NCBI RefSeq assembly: GCF_009727055.1
Contig: NC_052350.1
Span: forward strand, 618,861 to 682,860
Direction of reading: 5' to 3'
From: Benincasa hispida
Lineage: Eukaryota; Streptophyta; Magnoliopsida; Cucurbitales; Cucurbitaceae
DNA: 64,000 nucleotides
Below are positions 47,321 through 59,127 of this stretch, one piece after another (position 1 is the first letter of the stretch; each line of letters opens with the position of its first letter). Both the position numbers and the translations under genes were made by a program. The notes beneath the pieces were generated by a model. The model saw nothing but the letters and a program-made list of their open reading frames with translations, was not told the origin of the DNA and made no database searches.

Positions 47321-48072
47321 TTATCTTATTTTTTTATTTTTTAAAGATTTTTCTTTATAAAAAATAATAGAAATATTTATTTTATAAAATAATAGATATT
47401 AGGTTTTGAAGATAGAATAGATCCACTAGAGTGTATGAGTCAGAGCCAAAATTTTTATTCAATCAAATCTAAGTAGAGAGAACAAACTTAATCCAACACA
47501 AATCTTTATATTTTTTTGGTTGTGTAGTTCGGTAAGTAGGAGGTTATTTATTTGTTAATTTTTATCAAATGAGGATGGTGGATTGGTGTTAACTTGAATG
47601 TGTGACAATGGTCATATTGGTTGGGGGATCGTTGGGTTTTTTTTAACACTTTATTACTCAATACCTATGTTTTCATGAAGTTTTTTCAACATGTGTAAAG
47701 GTAGACTTTATTTTATCGTAATATTATTATCTTAGAATTCTGTTGAGAACCTACACATTAAATTATCTCGAGATAATTCTATATATTGAAAACTTCTTTC
47801 CTTTTATGTTGTTATTTGAAATCAATTATACTTAAATTGAGAGAGAACAATCGTTGATTAAATTGAATAACTATATACTAATTTGAATATAATTTAACTG
47901 GTTACTATATGTCTATTGTCCTCAATCGAAAGGTCAGAGATTTGAGGTTCATCTTCAAATATTGTATTGAATTAAAGTCACGTTTACGTAGGCACCGTCG
48001 TAATTAATCAGTGGTAATATAAAAAGTGATCTCAATTAATTACCAACTGTTTGTGATTACCAACATTCTATA

Positions 48073-48206
48073 GTTGGTCAACATGAGCATAGCTCAACTG
48101 ACATAATACTTGTACTATCACCTCGAGTTCAAAGGTTTGATTCTCCCATCCCACACTTTAATTACAATATCTTTGCAAAAATAATAATAATAATAATAAT
48201 AATAAA
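48073..48206 (+). mobile_element. tRNA-derived SINE with 11-bp target duplication
   Basis: The head is tRNA-like: 'agcatagctcaactgacat' matches the polymerase III A box and 'ggtttgattctcc' the B box, about 33 bases apart. A short body follows and the tail is (AAT)n then A-rich. The insertion is bracketed by aacattctata at 48062-48072 and 48207-48217, a perfect 11-bp duplication typical of LINE-mediated insertion. The paralogous copy of this segment at 50700-50830 lacks the insertion. Confidence 0.88.
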
Positions 48207-49634
48207 AACATTCTATAATCGCAATGAATATTGCTTGGCCCACGATTAAAATCTTAATCCTAGTTTGTAATTTCATTCTAGATGAGATGATTCGTATTGA
48301 TAATTATGTAGAACTCATTCCTCTTTTTGGGTGAACCTTTCAGGATTTTTCATTTTTGTTCTCACATGTCATCCATCTCATTCGATTATCATCCATATGG
48401 TTATCGTTTTTTAAATCAATTTTGATATAAATGGCAACATATCTATATCAGTAAAATTACGAATACCGATGATATTGATATTGATCCAAATTATACGAGC
48501 GATATCGATAAACTTCCTATTATTTTTAATCATGTAATGTCAATACTGATATTGATACCAATACTGACATTGATTATCGATATTAATACATGTAACGTAC
48601 GAATACGATGAAATTAAATCTAAACAAAGAAACGATACCAATATAGTAGTTGACCCACATAGTAAGATAACGATAATGAAGGGAGTCAAACGAACAATTG
48701 AACAAATAATTAGAAACTCAAATACTAAACTTACCAAATATTAAAGAAAGGACGAATAAAGGCCGTTCAAGCAATAAATCACAAGAGCAAGACGCTTTAA
48801 TGTCCAAGATGGTCCAAGGAACGTTCAAAGTTTGGTAATTGTTTATTATATCTCGATTGTATTATGGTAATCACATTGATATCCATTTCATTACAAGTGT
48901 GAATGTAGACGATCTCAATGAAAATATATTAAATGACGATTGCTTACAGTCTATGTAAACTGGTTCAAAGAAATCCAATTTGTTTATGTATACCATTATT
49001 CTGCACGTGGCTTGCTAGCATCCAATCTATACTTTTTTCTCTACACTAATAGGCCACGACCCACGTTGATATAATCAAATGAGTAATATTTAACAAAACT
49101 ATAGAATAATACATATATATATATATATTTAAGAAAAGAAAAAAAAGGGTTTAGCACGTCACAATTAACTGTTTTTTTAATATATAGTTATAGTAAGAAT
49201 ATCTAATTAAAATTAATGAAGTTTGTAATTTTATTTAATAGAAGCACAGAAGTTATTAACCTGTAAATTTGGATGTTTCTTTGAGGTTATAAAAAAATAA
49301 TAGAGATATCAATTTTATAAAATATTAGATATTAACTTTTGAAAATATGGAGCCTCTAAAAAAAATACTTTTGGAAATATGATGGAATTCATCAAGGGTT
49401 TACATGGATAGAGTTGAGTCAAATTTCCGGATTTTCAGTCTTTCAACTTTTTCAACATGTAAGAAGAGAGCAAACTTAATTTAACGCACAACTCGTATAT
49501 TTGTTGGTTTAGTCCAGTCAAGTATAGTAAAACAACTTGTTATTTAGTTTACGGATTAATAACTAATTGGATTATAAAAGCTTATAAATACTAACTTTTA
49601 GATTTTTTTTTTTTTTAAAAAAACGTTACTTTCT

Positions 49635-50223
49635 AGGGTGTTCAAAAAACCCAATAACCCGAAAAAACCGATCAATCCAATCCAATTCGTGCAGTTTGGG
49701 TTGGGTTATTAACTCATTTGGGTTAGATTGGGTTCAAATAAATGAAAATTTTATAGGTTAGGTTGGTTCACCTAATATAACCTATACCAACCTGAAACAA
49801 CCTGAATTTATTATTAACTTTAAAATATATTTTTTATTACTTATAATACAATTATTTATACATATATTTGATTTTAGTTTTATTTAATTTCAATATTTTT
49901 TAAATAATTTATTCTTCAACAACTCTTAATAGTTTCTTTGCATTTTTTTCACTATATAAATTGAAATTGAGTGGTTAATCTTAATTCAATATATGAAATA
50001 ATTAAATTAGGTTTTTACATATCTATGTTTTGCTTCTTTTTAGAACAAAATTTTAAGTAAATGAACCGATTAACCCGAACTAACCCAACCCAAATATTTC
50101 ATGATTGGGTTGGGTTCATTTTTTAATAAGGGTTATTTGGGTTGAAGAAATTTATAACCCGAGCAATTGGGTTGGGTCTAAAAAACCTTTCAACCCAACC
50201 CAACTCAACCCATGAACACCCCT
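49635..50223. mobile_element. hAT-like MITE, 589 bp
   Basis: The left end reads agggtgttcaaaaaaccc and the right end, reversed, AGGGGTGTTCATGGGTTG. Both ends continue into 'gggttgggtt' repeats in opposite orientation. Flanks tactttct (left) and aactttct (right, 50226-50233) are an 8-bp target duplication with one mismatch, the size expected for hAT elements. The core is A+T-rich with no coding sequence. Confidence 0.75.
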
Positions 50224-50454
50224 ATAACTTTCTTAACCATTTAAATTATAATATATTATATATTAATATATTTGGTCACATCTATTATCGAAATTTCATT
50301 GATTCAATGTTTTATAATAACTTTTTCTTAAATTTTTATCGAATAAACTAAATTAAACAAAATTAATTAAAATTCAAATCATATAAAATTTAGACAAAAT
50401 ATTATAATACATTTTATCAATATGATAACAATTGAAATAATAAGCTGTTTTAGC

Positions 50455-50630
50455 TCATATAACTAAATTACATTAATTTACTATTAATTTACCAAACACT
50501 GAAACTAGTTTTTTCTAATTTAAAATTAAAATTTACTAAACACTATTTTACTTCCGGTCACAACTAATTTTTCTAGAAAGCACAATAGCCAACAATTATT
50601 TTAGAAGTTACAACAACCTCAAACAGAGCC
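50455..50630. repeat. MITE fragment, inverted partner of 35897-36075
   Basis: This matches the reverse complement of 35897-36075 and ends next to TTA (50631-50633). Confidence 0.5.
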
Positions 50631-50968
50631 TTAACGGGTTAAAACACGTGTCACCCACGACTAAGAAGGTCAGAGGTTTGAGCCTCATCTTCAAATATTG
50701 TATTGAACTATAGCCACGTTTATGTAGCCACAATCGCAATTAATCAATGGTAACATAAAAAGTAAGGGCCAATTAATTATGATTATTATGTAATCACAAT
50801 GAATGCAAGCTTCCACGACAAAATTGTAATCCCGAACTATGATTTCATTCCAAATGAAAGAGTATTAATTCAATCACCATTGATTATTACGTGGACCATT
50901 CTTTTTTTTTTTCTTTTTTTGTGTGAACCTTTGCGGATCTTTTAGATTCTGCCTTCACATGTCACACA

Positions 50969-51351
50969 AGTTAGAAATGAGAGGTTGAAGGATATGGCTT
51001 GACTCACGCTGCGGATGATAGCACTTAGACAAGGTAAACGATAGCGTCAAAGATAAACGATAGCGTTTGTGGAGGTAGACGATAACGTCTGCGGGAGGTA
51101 GACGACAGCTTCAAGAGATAGGCGGTAAACGACAATGGCAAACCAAATTTTCCTTTATGATTTCTTCTATTTGAAATGTACATAGGTGATGTATTTATAC
51201 AATATGGAATCCCTAATTTGGGAGTGCAAAAATAACTCAACAAATACAAATGGTTAGAGATTTGGTGGTAACCAACCTATTCCTTTGGTAAGCCTATTTT
51301 TTTGGTAGATAGGCAAGACTTTATGTGTTGGCATCCTTAATATCCTTAACA
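50969..51351 (-). repeat. 3' LTR of copia-4
   Basis: On the minus strand it opens TGTTAAGGATATTAAGG directly after the polypurine tract. It contains repeated 'aaacgatagcg/gtagacgata' motifs. Confidence 0.85.
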
Positions 51352-51913
51352 TACTCCCTCAAACGAGAGGGTAGTTCTACTACACTGAGTTTGGATCGAA
51401 GGTGGAAGAACTGTGAGTGTGTTAAGGGCTTGGTGAGGCAGTCAGCGATTTGGTCGGAGGATGGGACATAACGAACATCAAGTTGACCACGGAGGACTTG
51501 ATCACGAACGAAGTGAATGTCCATCTCAATGTGCTTGGTCCGCGCATGAAACACTGGATTGACGGCTAGAGCACCGACGCTGAGGTTATCACACCACAGG
51601 ATTAGAGCCAACTTATGTTTGACACCAATCCAGATAGTAGTTGTTGCACCCAGATGATTTCTGCAGAGGCATGAGCGAGCGCTCTATATTCAGACTCTAT
51701 GCTAGACCAGGCGACAACGGATTGTTTCTTGGAGGACTAGGAGACAAGATTACCTCCAAGGAAGATGCAATAAGCAACAACTGATTTTCGATCGTCTATG
51801 TTGGCTGCCCAATCAGCATCGGAGAAAGCCGAAACAGAGAGGTCGGACCCATGTTAAATATAGAGGCCAAAGTGTCGAGTGCTATTGACATATCTTAGAA
51901 CTCTCTTCACTAC
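51321..51913 (-). pseudogene. copia-4 RNase H
   Basis: The 96-residue frame (51611-51321) starts 'MALILWCDNLSVGALAVNPV' (catalytic Asp in WCDN) and continues 'HARTKHIEMDIHFVRDQVL' to 'SDQIADCLTKPLTHSQFFHL', the classical end of copia RNase H. The first part of the domain (51612-51913, 'ADWAANIDDRKSVVAYCIFL' type sequence) is in other frames, with small breaks. The frame runs 31 bases past the LTR boundary. Confidence 0.85.
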
Positions 51914-52639
51914 TTACCAGTGAATGTCCGTAGGTTGCTTTAAGTACTGGCTTAGAGGATTAACTGCATATGTAATGTCAGGTTTCGTGGTGGTTAAGTA
52001 CTGTAGGGCGCCAATCGTGCTCCGATAGATATAGGGATTGTCAAGAGGAGTGCCATCGAAGATAGAGAGTTGCTTGTTTAGAACACTTGGAGAGGGTGCC
52101 GGTTTTAGATCTCTAAGGTCAAGGCGGTGAAGTAGGTCCTCGACATACTTTTCTTGATTCAGTAGAACTCCATTGGGGACATTGTGCAGTTGGACTCCAA
52201 GGAAGTAATGGAGGTGGCCAATATCTTTTAGAGCAAATTTGGAGTCCAAGGCTGTTACAAGCTTGTTGATTGCCTGCTGATCGGTGCCTGTGATAATTAC
52301 ATCATCAACATATACTAGTAAGAGTATCAAGGCAGAAGTGCTCCGATATATGAAGAGAAATGTATCAGACTTAGCATTCTGAAAGCCCCAGCTACATAGT
52401 GTTGTTTTCAGTGTGTTGTTCCAAGCCCTTGGCGCTTGTTTGAGGCCATATATGGCCTTGTGTAAGTGACAGACATGATTTGGTAGTTGAGGATCAACAA
52501 ATCCCTGTAGTTGGTGCATGTAAACTTCTTCATCGAAGACGCCATTAAGGAAGGCGTTATTGAAATCTAACTGTCTCAGTTGCCACCCTTTGGATATCGC
52601 AAGGCTAATGACGATCCGGATGGTGGATGCCTTGACCAC
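51914..52639 (-). pseudogene. copia-4 reverse transcriptase (open 241-aa frame)
   Basis: Continuous RT domain: 'WQLRQLDFNNAFLNGVFDEE', 'HLHKAIYGLKQAPRAWNNTL', the catalytic YVDDVIITGTD, 'KDIGHLHYFLGVQLHNVPNG' and 'TTKPDITYAVNPLSQYLKQP'. No stop interrupts it. The adjoining upstream segment is out of frame, so it is a domain inside a broken polyprotein, but it is the least damaged RT in the window. Confidence 0.9.
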
Positions 52640-52837
52640 TAGACTAAATGTCTCAAAGAATGTGCCTTGTAGCGTATCATCCCAGTCTTTTTGGGTTTGG
52701 AAGGACAGTATTCTGGGTTTGATAATGCCTGCTTTCCTTAGATAATCATGGGATGAGTAGGCACGGGCACAGGGTGTGGGACAGTATCGGGTGAAGACTG
52801 GGCAGGGGACGATAAAGGTGAACTATCGGTGGGTTGG

Positions 52838-53090
52838 ACGGTAGGCGATGGTGAGTCAGGTGATAAACAATCGAAGGGTACACCGATTCGGTAGGTATAT
52901 GATCGGTGGTAAGTGGTGGTGGGTAAACGATTGTGGGTAAATTATCGGTAGGTAAATGATCGTTGGGTGAGCGATTGCTGGGTAAGCAACTTGTGGGTAG
53001 GACGATCAGTGGGCTGGTCACTAGACGATGAAGGTAAATGATAGTCGGGTACACAATTGTGGGTAGACGATCAGAGGAAGAAGGTGGGAA
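52838..53090 (-). repeat. Degenerate short tandem repeats in copia-4 linker
   Basis: Units of about 12-15 bases such as 'gggtaaacgatt', 'aggtaaatgatcg' and 'gggtgagcgatt' are repeated many times. In the cleaner copy (61589-61840) they give a Pro/Thr/Asp/Leu-rich linker between integrase and RT. The stretch marks the left edge of the indel-rich duplicate. Confidence 0.75.
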
Positions 53091-54660
53091 GGCTGGGCTG
53101 TCTGTAAGAGGTATTTAGCTGGTGATTGGGTGTAGGTTGTTTTTACAAGTTGGTAAGAGTGAGGTTGTGGACGTAGAGGTATGGAGTCACTGTGTGGTGT
53201 GACCTGACTGAGGGGCAGCCAGGAAAACCGGTGGACGACAACTGCTTACTTGGTTGGTCTGCAAGTTGAAGGAGACCACTGACAAGGAAAGTCTGTTTCA
53301 TCAAACACAACATGCTGAGAGATGAATAAGCCTGTCACTGGGGTTAAGGCATTTGTAGCCTTTTATAATTTACAGGCAGACCGGATAGATTACACTTCTC
53401 TTGTGCGATAGCTCAACTTATGTAAATTATACGGTCTCAAGCAGAGGGAACATGCACACCAAATATTCGAAGCTCCTCGAAACCTAAGCTTCTTTTTTAA
53501 CATCACTTCCATTGGAGACTGTCCATTTAGGATAGGGGTAGGAGGCCATTAAATCAGCAGAGTTGAGTATAAGGAATGCATCCACACAATGATGTAAGGG
53601 AAGATGTGCTTGGACTAGTAGGGTTACCCCTGTCTCAAACTATGTGTCTGGTGTTTCCTCTTAGCCCTTTCCACTTTGTGCTGACGTATATGGACAGGTG
53701 TATCTGGAAGCAATGCCAAGCTGATGACAAACTTTTGTGTTTCTTGACAAATTCTTCGCCATTATCTGACTGTAGGGACTTGATTAGTGTATTAAACTGA
53801 GTTTGTACCATGGTGAGAAAGTGTTGAAAAGTTGCCAGTGTGTCACTTTTTAACCTCAGAGGATAGATCCATGTGCAACTGCTTATGATCATCAAACAAA
53901 GATAGCATAATATTTGTATCCATCTGTCGACAGAGAGGAGCTGGACCCCACAAATCAGTGTGTATAAGTTTCAAAGGTTGTAGATGCTCTTGAGTTAGAG
54001 TTAGGGAAGGCTAAAGAATTGTGATTTTCCATAGCTACAAGAATCACAAAAGTTAAGCTCTTCATTAGATTAACATAGGGAGATTACAATTTTTGATAAT
54101 AAACTCTAGTGTTTTTTATGAAGGATGGCCAAGCCTTCTATGCCATGTAATCTTAGACACCCTATGCTTCGAAGATATGCTAAGAGCAGGCAGATCTTTA
54201 TTCTTGTTGCACTAGCTGCGAATGGTACTCTATTTCCTACTAACTTCAGTTGATTTTTACACCCTCTAATCGATACAGTCCATCTTTAAGCATTCCTTCA
54301 TTACCGTTTATCCCATACCCTTGTCCTTAACAAGACAGTAATCCGTGTGAAAATTCATAAACACCATTATTATCTTTTGTTAGCTTAGATATACTGATCA
54401 AATTTTTTGCTATGGAAGGCATACATAACATATCGTTCAGTTTTCAAATTATAAGGCATCACTAGACAGACATGCAGTTTCCAACATGAGAAATTTCTAG
54501 AGTATTTACCATTAGCTACAGTGACTACTTCAGTACCTGAGTATTCAGTCGGATTGTCAAGATTATTGAAGTCTGAGGTAACATATTGGAGGTACCACTG
54601 TCATTATACCAATTTTTGCATCAGTCATGTTTTCTTGTCTTGTCAGAAAAGGGGTTACTT
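53091..54660 (-). pseudogene. copia-4 integrase and protease, indel-rich copy
   Basis: The sequence follows 61840-63400 base for base but with frequent single-base additions, so frames are short. The best remnant (53895-53635) has 'CTWIYPLRLKSDTLATFQHF' and 'SLQSDNGEEFVKKHK' from the integrase core. Compare the cleaner copy for domain limits. Confidence 0.75.
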
Positions 54661-55773
54661 CCATAAACAGTGGTTAGGGCTATTGGTGAGGTTATGTGTT
54701 TTTGGTCTGATTGTTGGGGAAGGGTTTCCGTTATTTTGAGAGAATTGGGAACAAATCTCTGTTATAACCTGTTGAAGCAGTAGAACGCTATATTGTCCCA
54801 CTTCCATAGACTTAACACACAGGTTTGTTGTTGTTTCTTCCCCTGCCTCGACCTCTACCATGGCCACCACCACCTCGTTGTTCTCCCCCATTAGACTGAT
54901 TGCTGCTATTTAGACTTGTTGTTTTTGGTTGGACATGTCTAGTGTTTGTCATATTCACTGATGCATTATTGACTTGGTTGAAGCCTACTGTTCGTCTTTT
55001 GGTTTTGAATGATGTTCCAATCTTCTTTCATACAGAGAAGTTTCTGACTGCATATCAAGCCACGACATGTTCGCTCTCCCTTGGATCGTGGCCACGATGA
55101 CATTGTATTCTTCATCAAGTTCCTAGTAGTACCTGTGAAATAAGAGCTCTTGGTGGCACAGGACTACCAGCTTACTCGAGATTGTCAGCATTCATTTTCA
55201 TAGTTCGAAGGTATTCCTCCATTTTTCAAATTACCTTTTTTCTGGTTATTTGAAAACACATGTCTCAGATAATCTTCTTCAGCCCTGGACTGAACACCAA
55301 AGAGTTGTTGAATTGCTGGTCCATAGATCCTTTGCACTTCAAATCCCTCACTTGAATGGCAACCTCTGATGTCATGAAGTTATACAGCCAGCCGAGGAGA
55401 AGTTGATCTACAGCCATTCACTGTTTCTTATTGAGGATTTACCTCAAAGGTGCTGTCGACGAGCTAGAAGCACCACTGCTAGAACTTCCTTCTGTGCTGT
55501 GCAGAGAGCTCCTACTCCAGTCGATTCAGACGGTATGCTTTCACCGACTGTAGGTTACAGAAAACATTGGGGGACAAACTTTTTGTTCGGCCAAGGTGTC
55601 CTTCGAGTCGATAATCTTTAAAGGATTGGAAGCGCTAGGTTTTTTCATAGGAGGAAATTGTTGCGATCAAGTTTAATGGAGGTTATCTGATTAAGGAGTT
55701 GGTTTAAGGGTGGGCCGCTGAAGTTGGTTGTGCCGAGGGTGGCTCCCAGGTTTCCTTGATTAATGTTGGTCAT
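54655..55773 (-). pseudogene. copia-4 gag, indel-rich copy
   Basis: Gag starts at 55773 with MTNINQGNLGATLGTTNFSG, five bases after the primer-binding site, and runs to 'LNQITSIKLDRNNFLL' at 55645 before a break. Further gag pieces up to the Gly/Arg-rich nucleocapsid near 54850 occur in other frames. Confidence 0.75.
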
Positions 55774-55791
55774 TATTTGCTCTTGATACCA

Positions 55792-56175
55792 AGTTAGACA
55801 TGAGAGGTTGAAGGATATGACTGACTCACGCTGCAACGACAACACTTTAGACAGGTAAAACGATAGCGTCAAAGATAAACGATAGGTTTGTGGAGGTAGA
55901 CGATAATGTCTGCAGGGAGTAGGAGACAGCTTCAAAGAGATAGGCAGTAAAACGTAGTGGCAAGCAAGTTTCTTTTTATGATTTCTTCTATTTTAAAATG
56001 TACATTAGGTGATGTATTTATACAATGTAGAATCCTAATTTGAGAGTGCAAAAATAACTCAACAAATACAATGGTTAGAGATTTGGTGGTAACCAACCTA
56101 TTTCCTTTGGTAAGTTCTATTCTTTTGGTAGATAGGCAAGACTTTATATGTTGGCATCCTTTAATATACTTAACA
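55792..56175 (-). repeat. 5' LTR of copia-4
   Basis: Partner of 50969-51351, next to the primer-binding site. It differs from its partner by both substitutions and homopolymer-length changes. Confidence 0.85.
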
Positions 56176-56590
56176 AACCCATCCTATTCAATTACTGTTC
56201 ATACGATTTTTTGTTACATTAAAAAATCGATATTAGTGTCTGTATATAAATGATTATATATCTGTTTTGGTTAAAAATTATGGATATCAATTAGAATACG
56301 ATTACTAATCTAATAACTACAAATAATATCTATTCACTTTCTATTATTTCTTATCATGTTATAGTATCGTAATTGATATTGATTACCAATATTGATAATT
56401 GTATCGCTAAGATACCAATATCCTATACAAAAGGATCAAACATGAAGCAAAATAACGATATTGACAAAGTAATAATTGGCTCACAAGCAAAGATAACAAT
56501 AAAAGAAATGAATGGAACAATTGGATACATAACAAGAAACTCAAATATTAAACTTATCAAATATTAAATAAACAACGAACAAAAGCATTT

Positions 56591-56995
56591 GAGAAGGACC
56601 TTTATATTAATTTGTTGTTTCCAAACTTTTAGAGAAATTATTGTGTTTTTGAAACTTATGAGAGAATATTGTTGTTTTGGAGTTCGAGGCTAAAGGTCGG
56701 AACGTTGAGAACTCGATTAATGTGGAGGTCGAACGTTGAGAACTCGACGAACAAAGAAAAACTTGAAACAATACATAGGCGAAACTTAAAATCCCTCGAC
56801 AAGGGAAATCTCGCGAATCTCGCTTAGGTTGTCGAAAAATGAAGTTTGGACAACACATTCATCCTCGAGATTGCAGGTTTATTACTTTTCTTTTTCCTCA
56901 TAGAGGAAATTAAGTAATGAGATGGTATACTATTGTATCTGTGTACTCGAGCTGCTTTCTAACAACCTATGCATTTTGTTATCTTTTTCGAATTA
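56591..56995. other. Non-coding stretch with tcgaac/tcgagg motifs
   Basis: No gene is seen. Motifs such as 'gttgagaactcga' (twice, near 56705 and 56735) and 'tattgttgttttggagttcgagg' (near 56670) resemble, in opposite orientation, sequences around 61020-61190. This may be one end of a long-inverted-repeat element. Confidence 0.4.
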
Positions 56996-57148
56996 GACCA
57001 AGCTTGTGGGATTACGTGAGGGGTGGGGATATCTATATTCTGGGAGCGAACTCCAGGCGAATATGAAGCACATGGATACAAGTTATGCCTTGGAATGAAA
57101 GACAATTCCGAATTAGATTTTTCTACGAAACAAAATTTTGTATATTAA
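56996..57148 (+). other. Plastid rrn16 upstream/leader fragment in the nucleus (NUPT)
   Basis: The sequence follows the region just upstream of the chloroplast 16S rRNA gene: 'gtgggattacgtgagggg', 'tctgggagcgaactcc', then 'tacaagttatgccttggaat' and 'gaaagacaattccgaat'. Many differences from the plastid sequence as I remember it are C-to-T or G-to-A, as expected from decay of methylated nuclear copies. The fragment stops before the mature 16S sequence. Confidence 0.85.
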
Positions 57149-57179
57149 GTTGTCGAAGGTTACAACACATGTCGAAACT

Positions 57180-57715
57180 TCAAAGCGATTAAGGAGATAA
57201 ATGGGCTGAAGCAGATTAAGGAGAGAGCGAGATTCAAAGCGAGATAGTAGAAGAGAGCGAGATGTTGAACGAGAATGTGGAGAGAGCGAGATTCAAAGCG
57301 AGAATATTGGAGAGAGCAAGATTCAAAGCGAGAATGTTGGAGAAAGCGAGATGACAAATCTGACTAACATTGAACTTGGTTAAATGAAATGGTTGAATAA
57401 TTGAAAAATGAGATTATTCAGGAATACACATTGAATACTAAGATTACACATTGAGTTTCTTGGTAGTATAATCCATAATCAAAAAAAGTGTTTGTGATTG
57501 TTCTTAGAAGAAATGAAATCTAGTAATCATTAATGAAAAAATTAACAACAATAACAGAGAGAGCGAGATATTGAGAAGAGCGAGAGCGAGATCTTAGGAG
57601 AGTATAGAAGCGAGATCTTAGCGAGAGCGAGAGCGAGATCTTAGGAGAGAGGCGAGAGTGAGAGAGCAAGATCTTAGGAGAGAGCGAGATCTTAGGAGTG
57701 AGTGAGAGTCTTTCA
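57180..57715 (+). repeat. GAGCGAGA-type purine-rich arrays
   Basis: Two clusters (57180-57352 and 57555-57712) consist of 'gagagcgagat', 'tcaaagcgaga' and 'cgagatcttaggagag' units, irregularly repeated. The complementary composition (CTCTCGCT) occurs at 60727-60801 on the same strand, so the two form a long-range inverted pair. There is no protein-coding sense. Confidence 0.8.
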
Positions 57716-59127
57716 CTTTATTTGAACTTTCCTAGAAAAAATATATATAAAAAAGGAGAAAAAGAGCTAATAATCATTATTATATTTGATAATCATTAGA
57801 CTATAATTTGAATATATTCTATTATACTATAATTGAATAATCATTAGACAATAAATTGAATATATTAGATTATTAAAAAACTATAATTGAATAATCATTA
57901 GAACAACAAATTGAATTATATAGATTATTAAACTGTAATGGAATAATCATTAGACAACAAATTGAATATATTAGATTATATACTATAATTGAATCATTAA
58001 GACAATAAATTGAATATATTAGATTTGTTATAATGTAGACTTTATTTGATTTACAAAAAAAAAAAAATTGAATATTACAGTTAGTTATTAATAAAAAGTA
58101 ATTGAATATAAATAAATTAGTTAAAAAAATTTGATATACAATAAATGAATATATAATAAAAAAATTTATTTATTATTCAATCCCTAACTAATCTGGAAAC
58201 CTGCTCTTAGTAACGAAGGAACTTCCTGTCGGATTATGTCCTAACTGTGTTTACAAAAATCCACCCATCGTCTGGTCGAAGTGACTGGTTCTGTCCAATC
58301 TATTCTTCGTATTGTTGATATGTTGAACTTTTCGGATACTACCAGGCCTTTCAGACCAGATGGATCAGGATGTAAGACAGGCATATTAGGGGGTTGATCC
58401 CAGTAATCTTCATATGCGGATACAGGTTGAAATTGAGGAGAGTAACAGATTCAGCATACTGTGACAATTTAGTACGATCTTCAATTAAATTCTTTCGTTG
58501 TTCATGTTAAAAATGTGAGGCAAACGGCCATAAAATGCGACATGGAATGCCCCGAATGCTTGGCCACTTGTTTACATGAACAGTACCGCTCGTTATGATG
58601 GCTTGTTCGAGATTACTGAAGTATGAAACACCTGAGAGAAATTGTAACACCACGAAGAGGTGTGTTTAATTTTCAGATCGACATGCTGGTAATAATTTGC
58701 AACAGTGAAACAAACCCAAGCAGAATGGTTTGACGGGACCAATGTCACCATCGTTTCTGCTTACGATATCGTCAAACAAATTTCAATAAAAAAAGTATTA
58801 AATTAAATTCATTTGAAGAAATTATGTTTATCGTGCCGGGTGTTGATGTTTCAAGTTCAAAAGTTTCAACAAAGCAATTGAAAGATATCAAAGGGGATAA
58901 ATTCGATTTGTCTAATTTTTTTACACCATTAGTTTAGAGCAAGGACTCAAGCACATGTGGAGAATTCAGATATGGTGGATGATGAAAAATTCTATCAGAG
59001 TGCATAAATTGGGAGTCTTCCAAATGCCGTGAACTATTTCGAGAAAAAGAAGAGCAGAAATAAGGATGCATTTGTGAGCGTCAGATAAACCCATGACTAT
59101 TGATCCCGAGTGTTTTAATACGACCAG
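57716..59127. other. Non-coding or decayed coding sequence
   Basis: 57760-58060 is built from imperfect repeats of 'aataatcattagacaataaattgaatata'. 58190-58480 shows coding-like sequence on the minus strand (a 'YEDYWDQPPNMPVLHPDPSG' type frame with one stop), and 58808-58938 on the plus strand (FEEIMFIVPGVDVSSSKVST, to a stop). I do not recognise either. Confidence 0.4.

Larger units (their letters stand above)
46609..48770 (+). repeat. Tandem segmental duplication, copy 1
   Basis: This aligns in pieces with 48977-50968 plus 56176-56590. Shared landmarks are 'cacgacccacgttgatat', 'tttaatagaagca.a.aagttatta', 'catcttcaaatattgtattgaa', 'cacatgtca' and 'agaaactcaaatattaaactta'. Copy 1 alone holds the MITE at 47138-47320 and the SINE at 48073-48206. 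It starts near the 5' end of the tetraspanin gene, so part of the duplicated unit may be that gene's upstream region. There is no coding sequence. Confidence 0.75.
50969..56175 (-). mobile_element. Ty1/copia retrotransposon, minus strand (copia-4)
   Basis: LTRs lie at 50969-51351 and 55792-56175. On the minus strand the primer-binding site TGGTATCAAGAGCA (55791-55778) follows the 5' LTR, gag starts at 55773 (MTNINQGNLGATLG), and integrase, RT (52639-51914) and RNase H (51611-51321) follow, ending in a polypurine tract TTTGAGGGAGTA before the 3' LTR. RT is fully open over 241 residues, yet everything upstream of about 52840 is broken by single-base indels. A cleaner copy of that upstream half is at 61589-64000. 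No clean target duplication is seen (acaca on the left, aaccc on the right). Confidence 0.88.
48977..56590 (+). repeat. Tandem segmental duplication, copy 2, expanded by insertions
   Basis: This is the second copy of the segment at 46609-48770. It is split by a hAT-like MITE (49635-50223), a further repeat (to 50630) and a copia element (50969-56175); the homology resumes at 56176 and continues to about 56590 ('aacaattgga.acataa.aagaaactcaaa'). Confidence 0.75.

Noticed and set aside
48073..48180. Functional tRNA gene
   Set aside because: Box motifs are present but no cloverleaf pairs well; the A-rich tail and target duplication fit a SINE.
57180..57715. CRISPR-like array
   Set aside because: Units are irregular, overlapping purine-rich motifs with no constant spacer length, and this is plant nuclear DNA.
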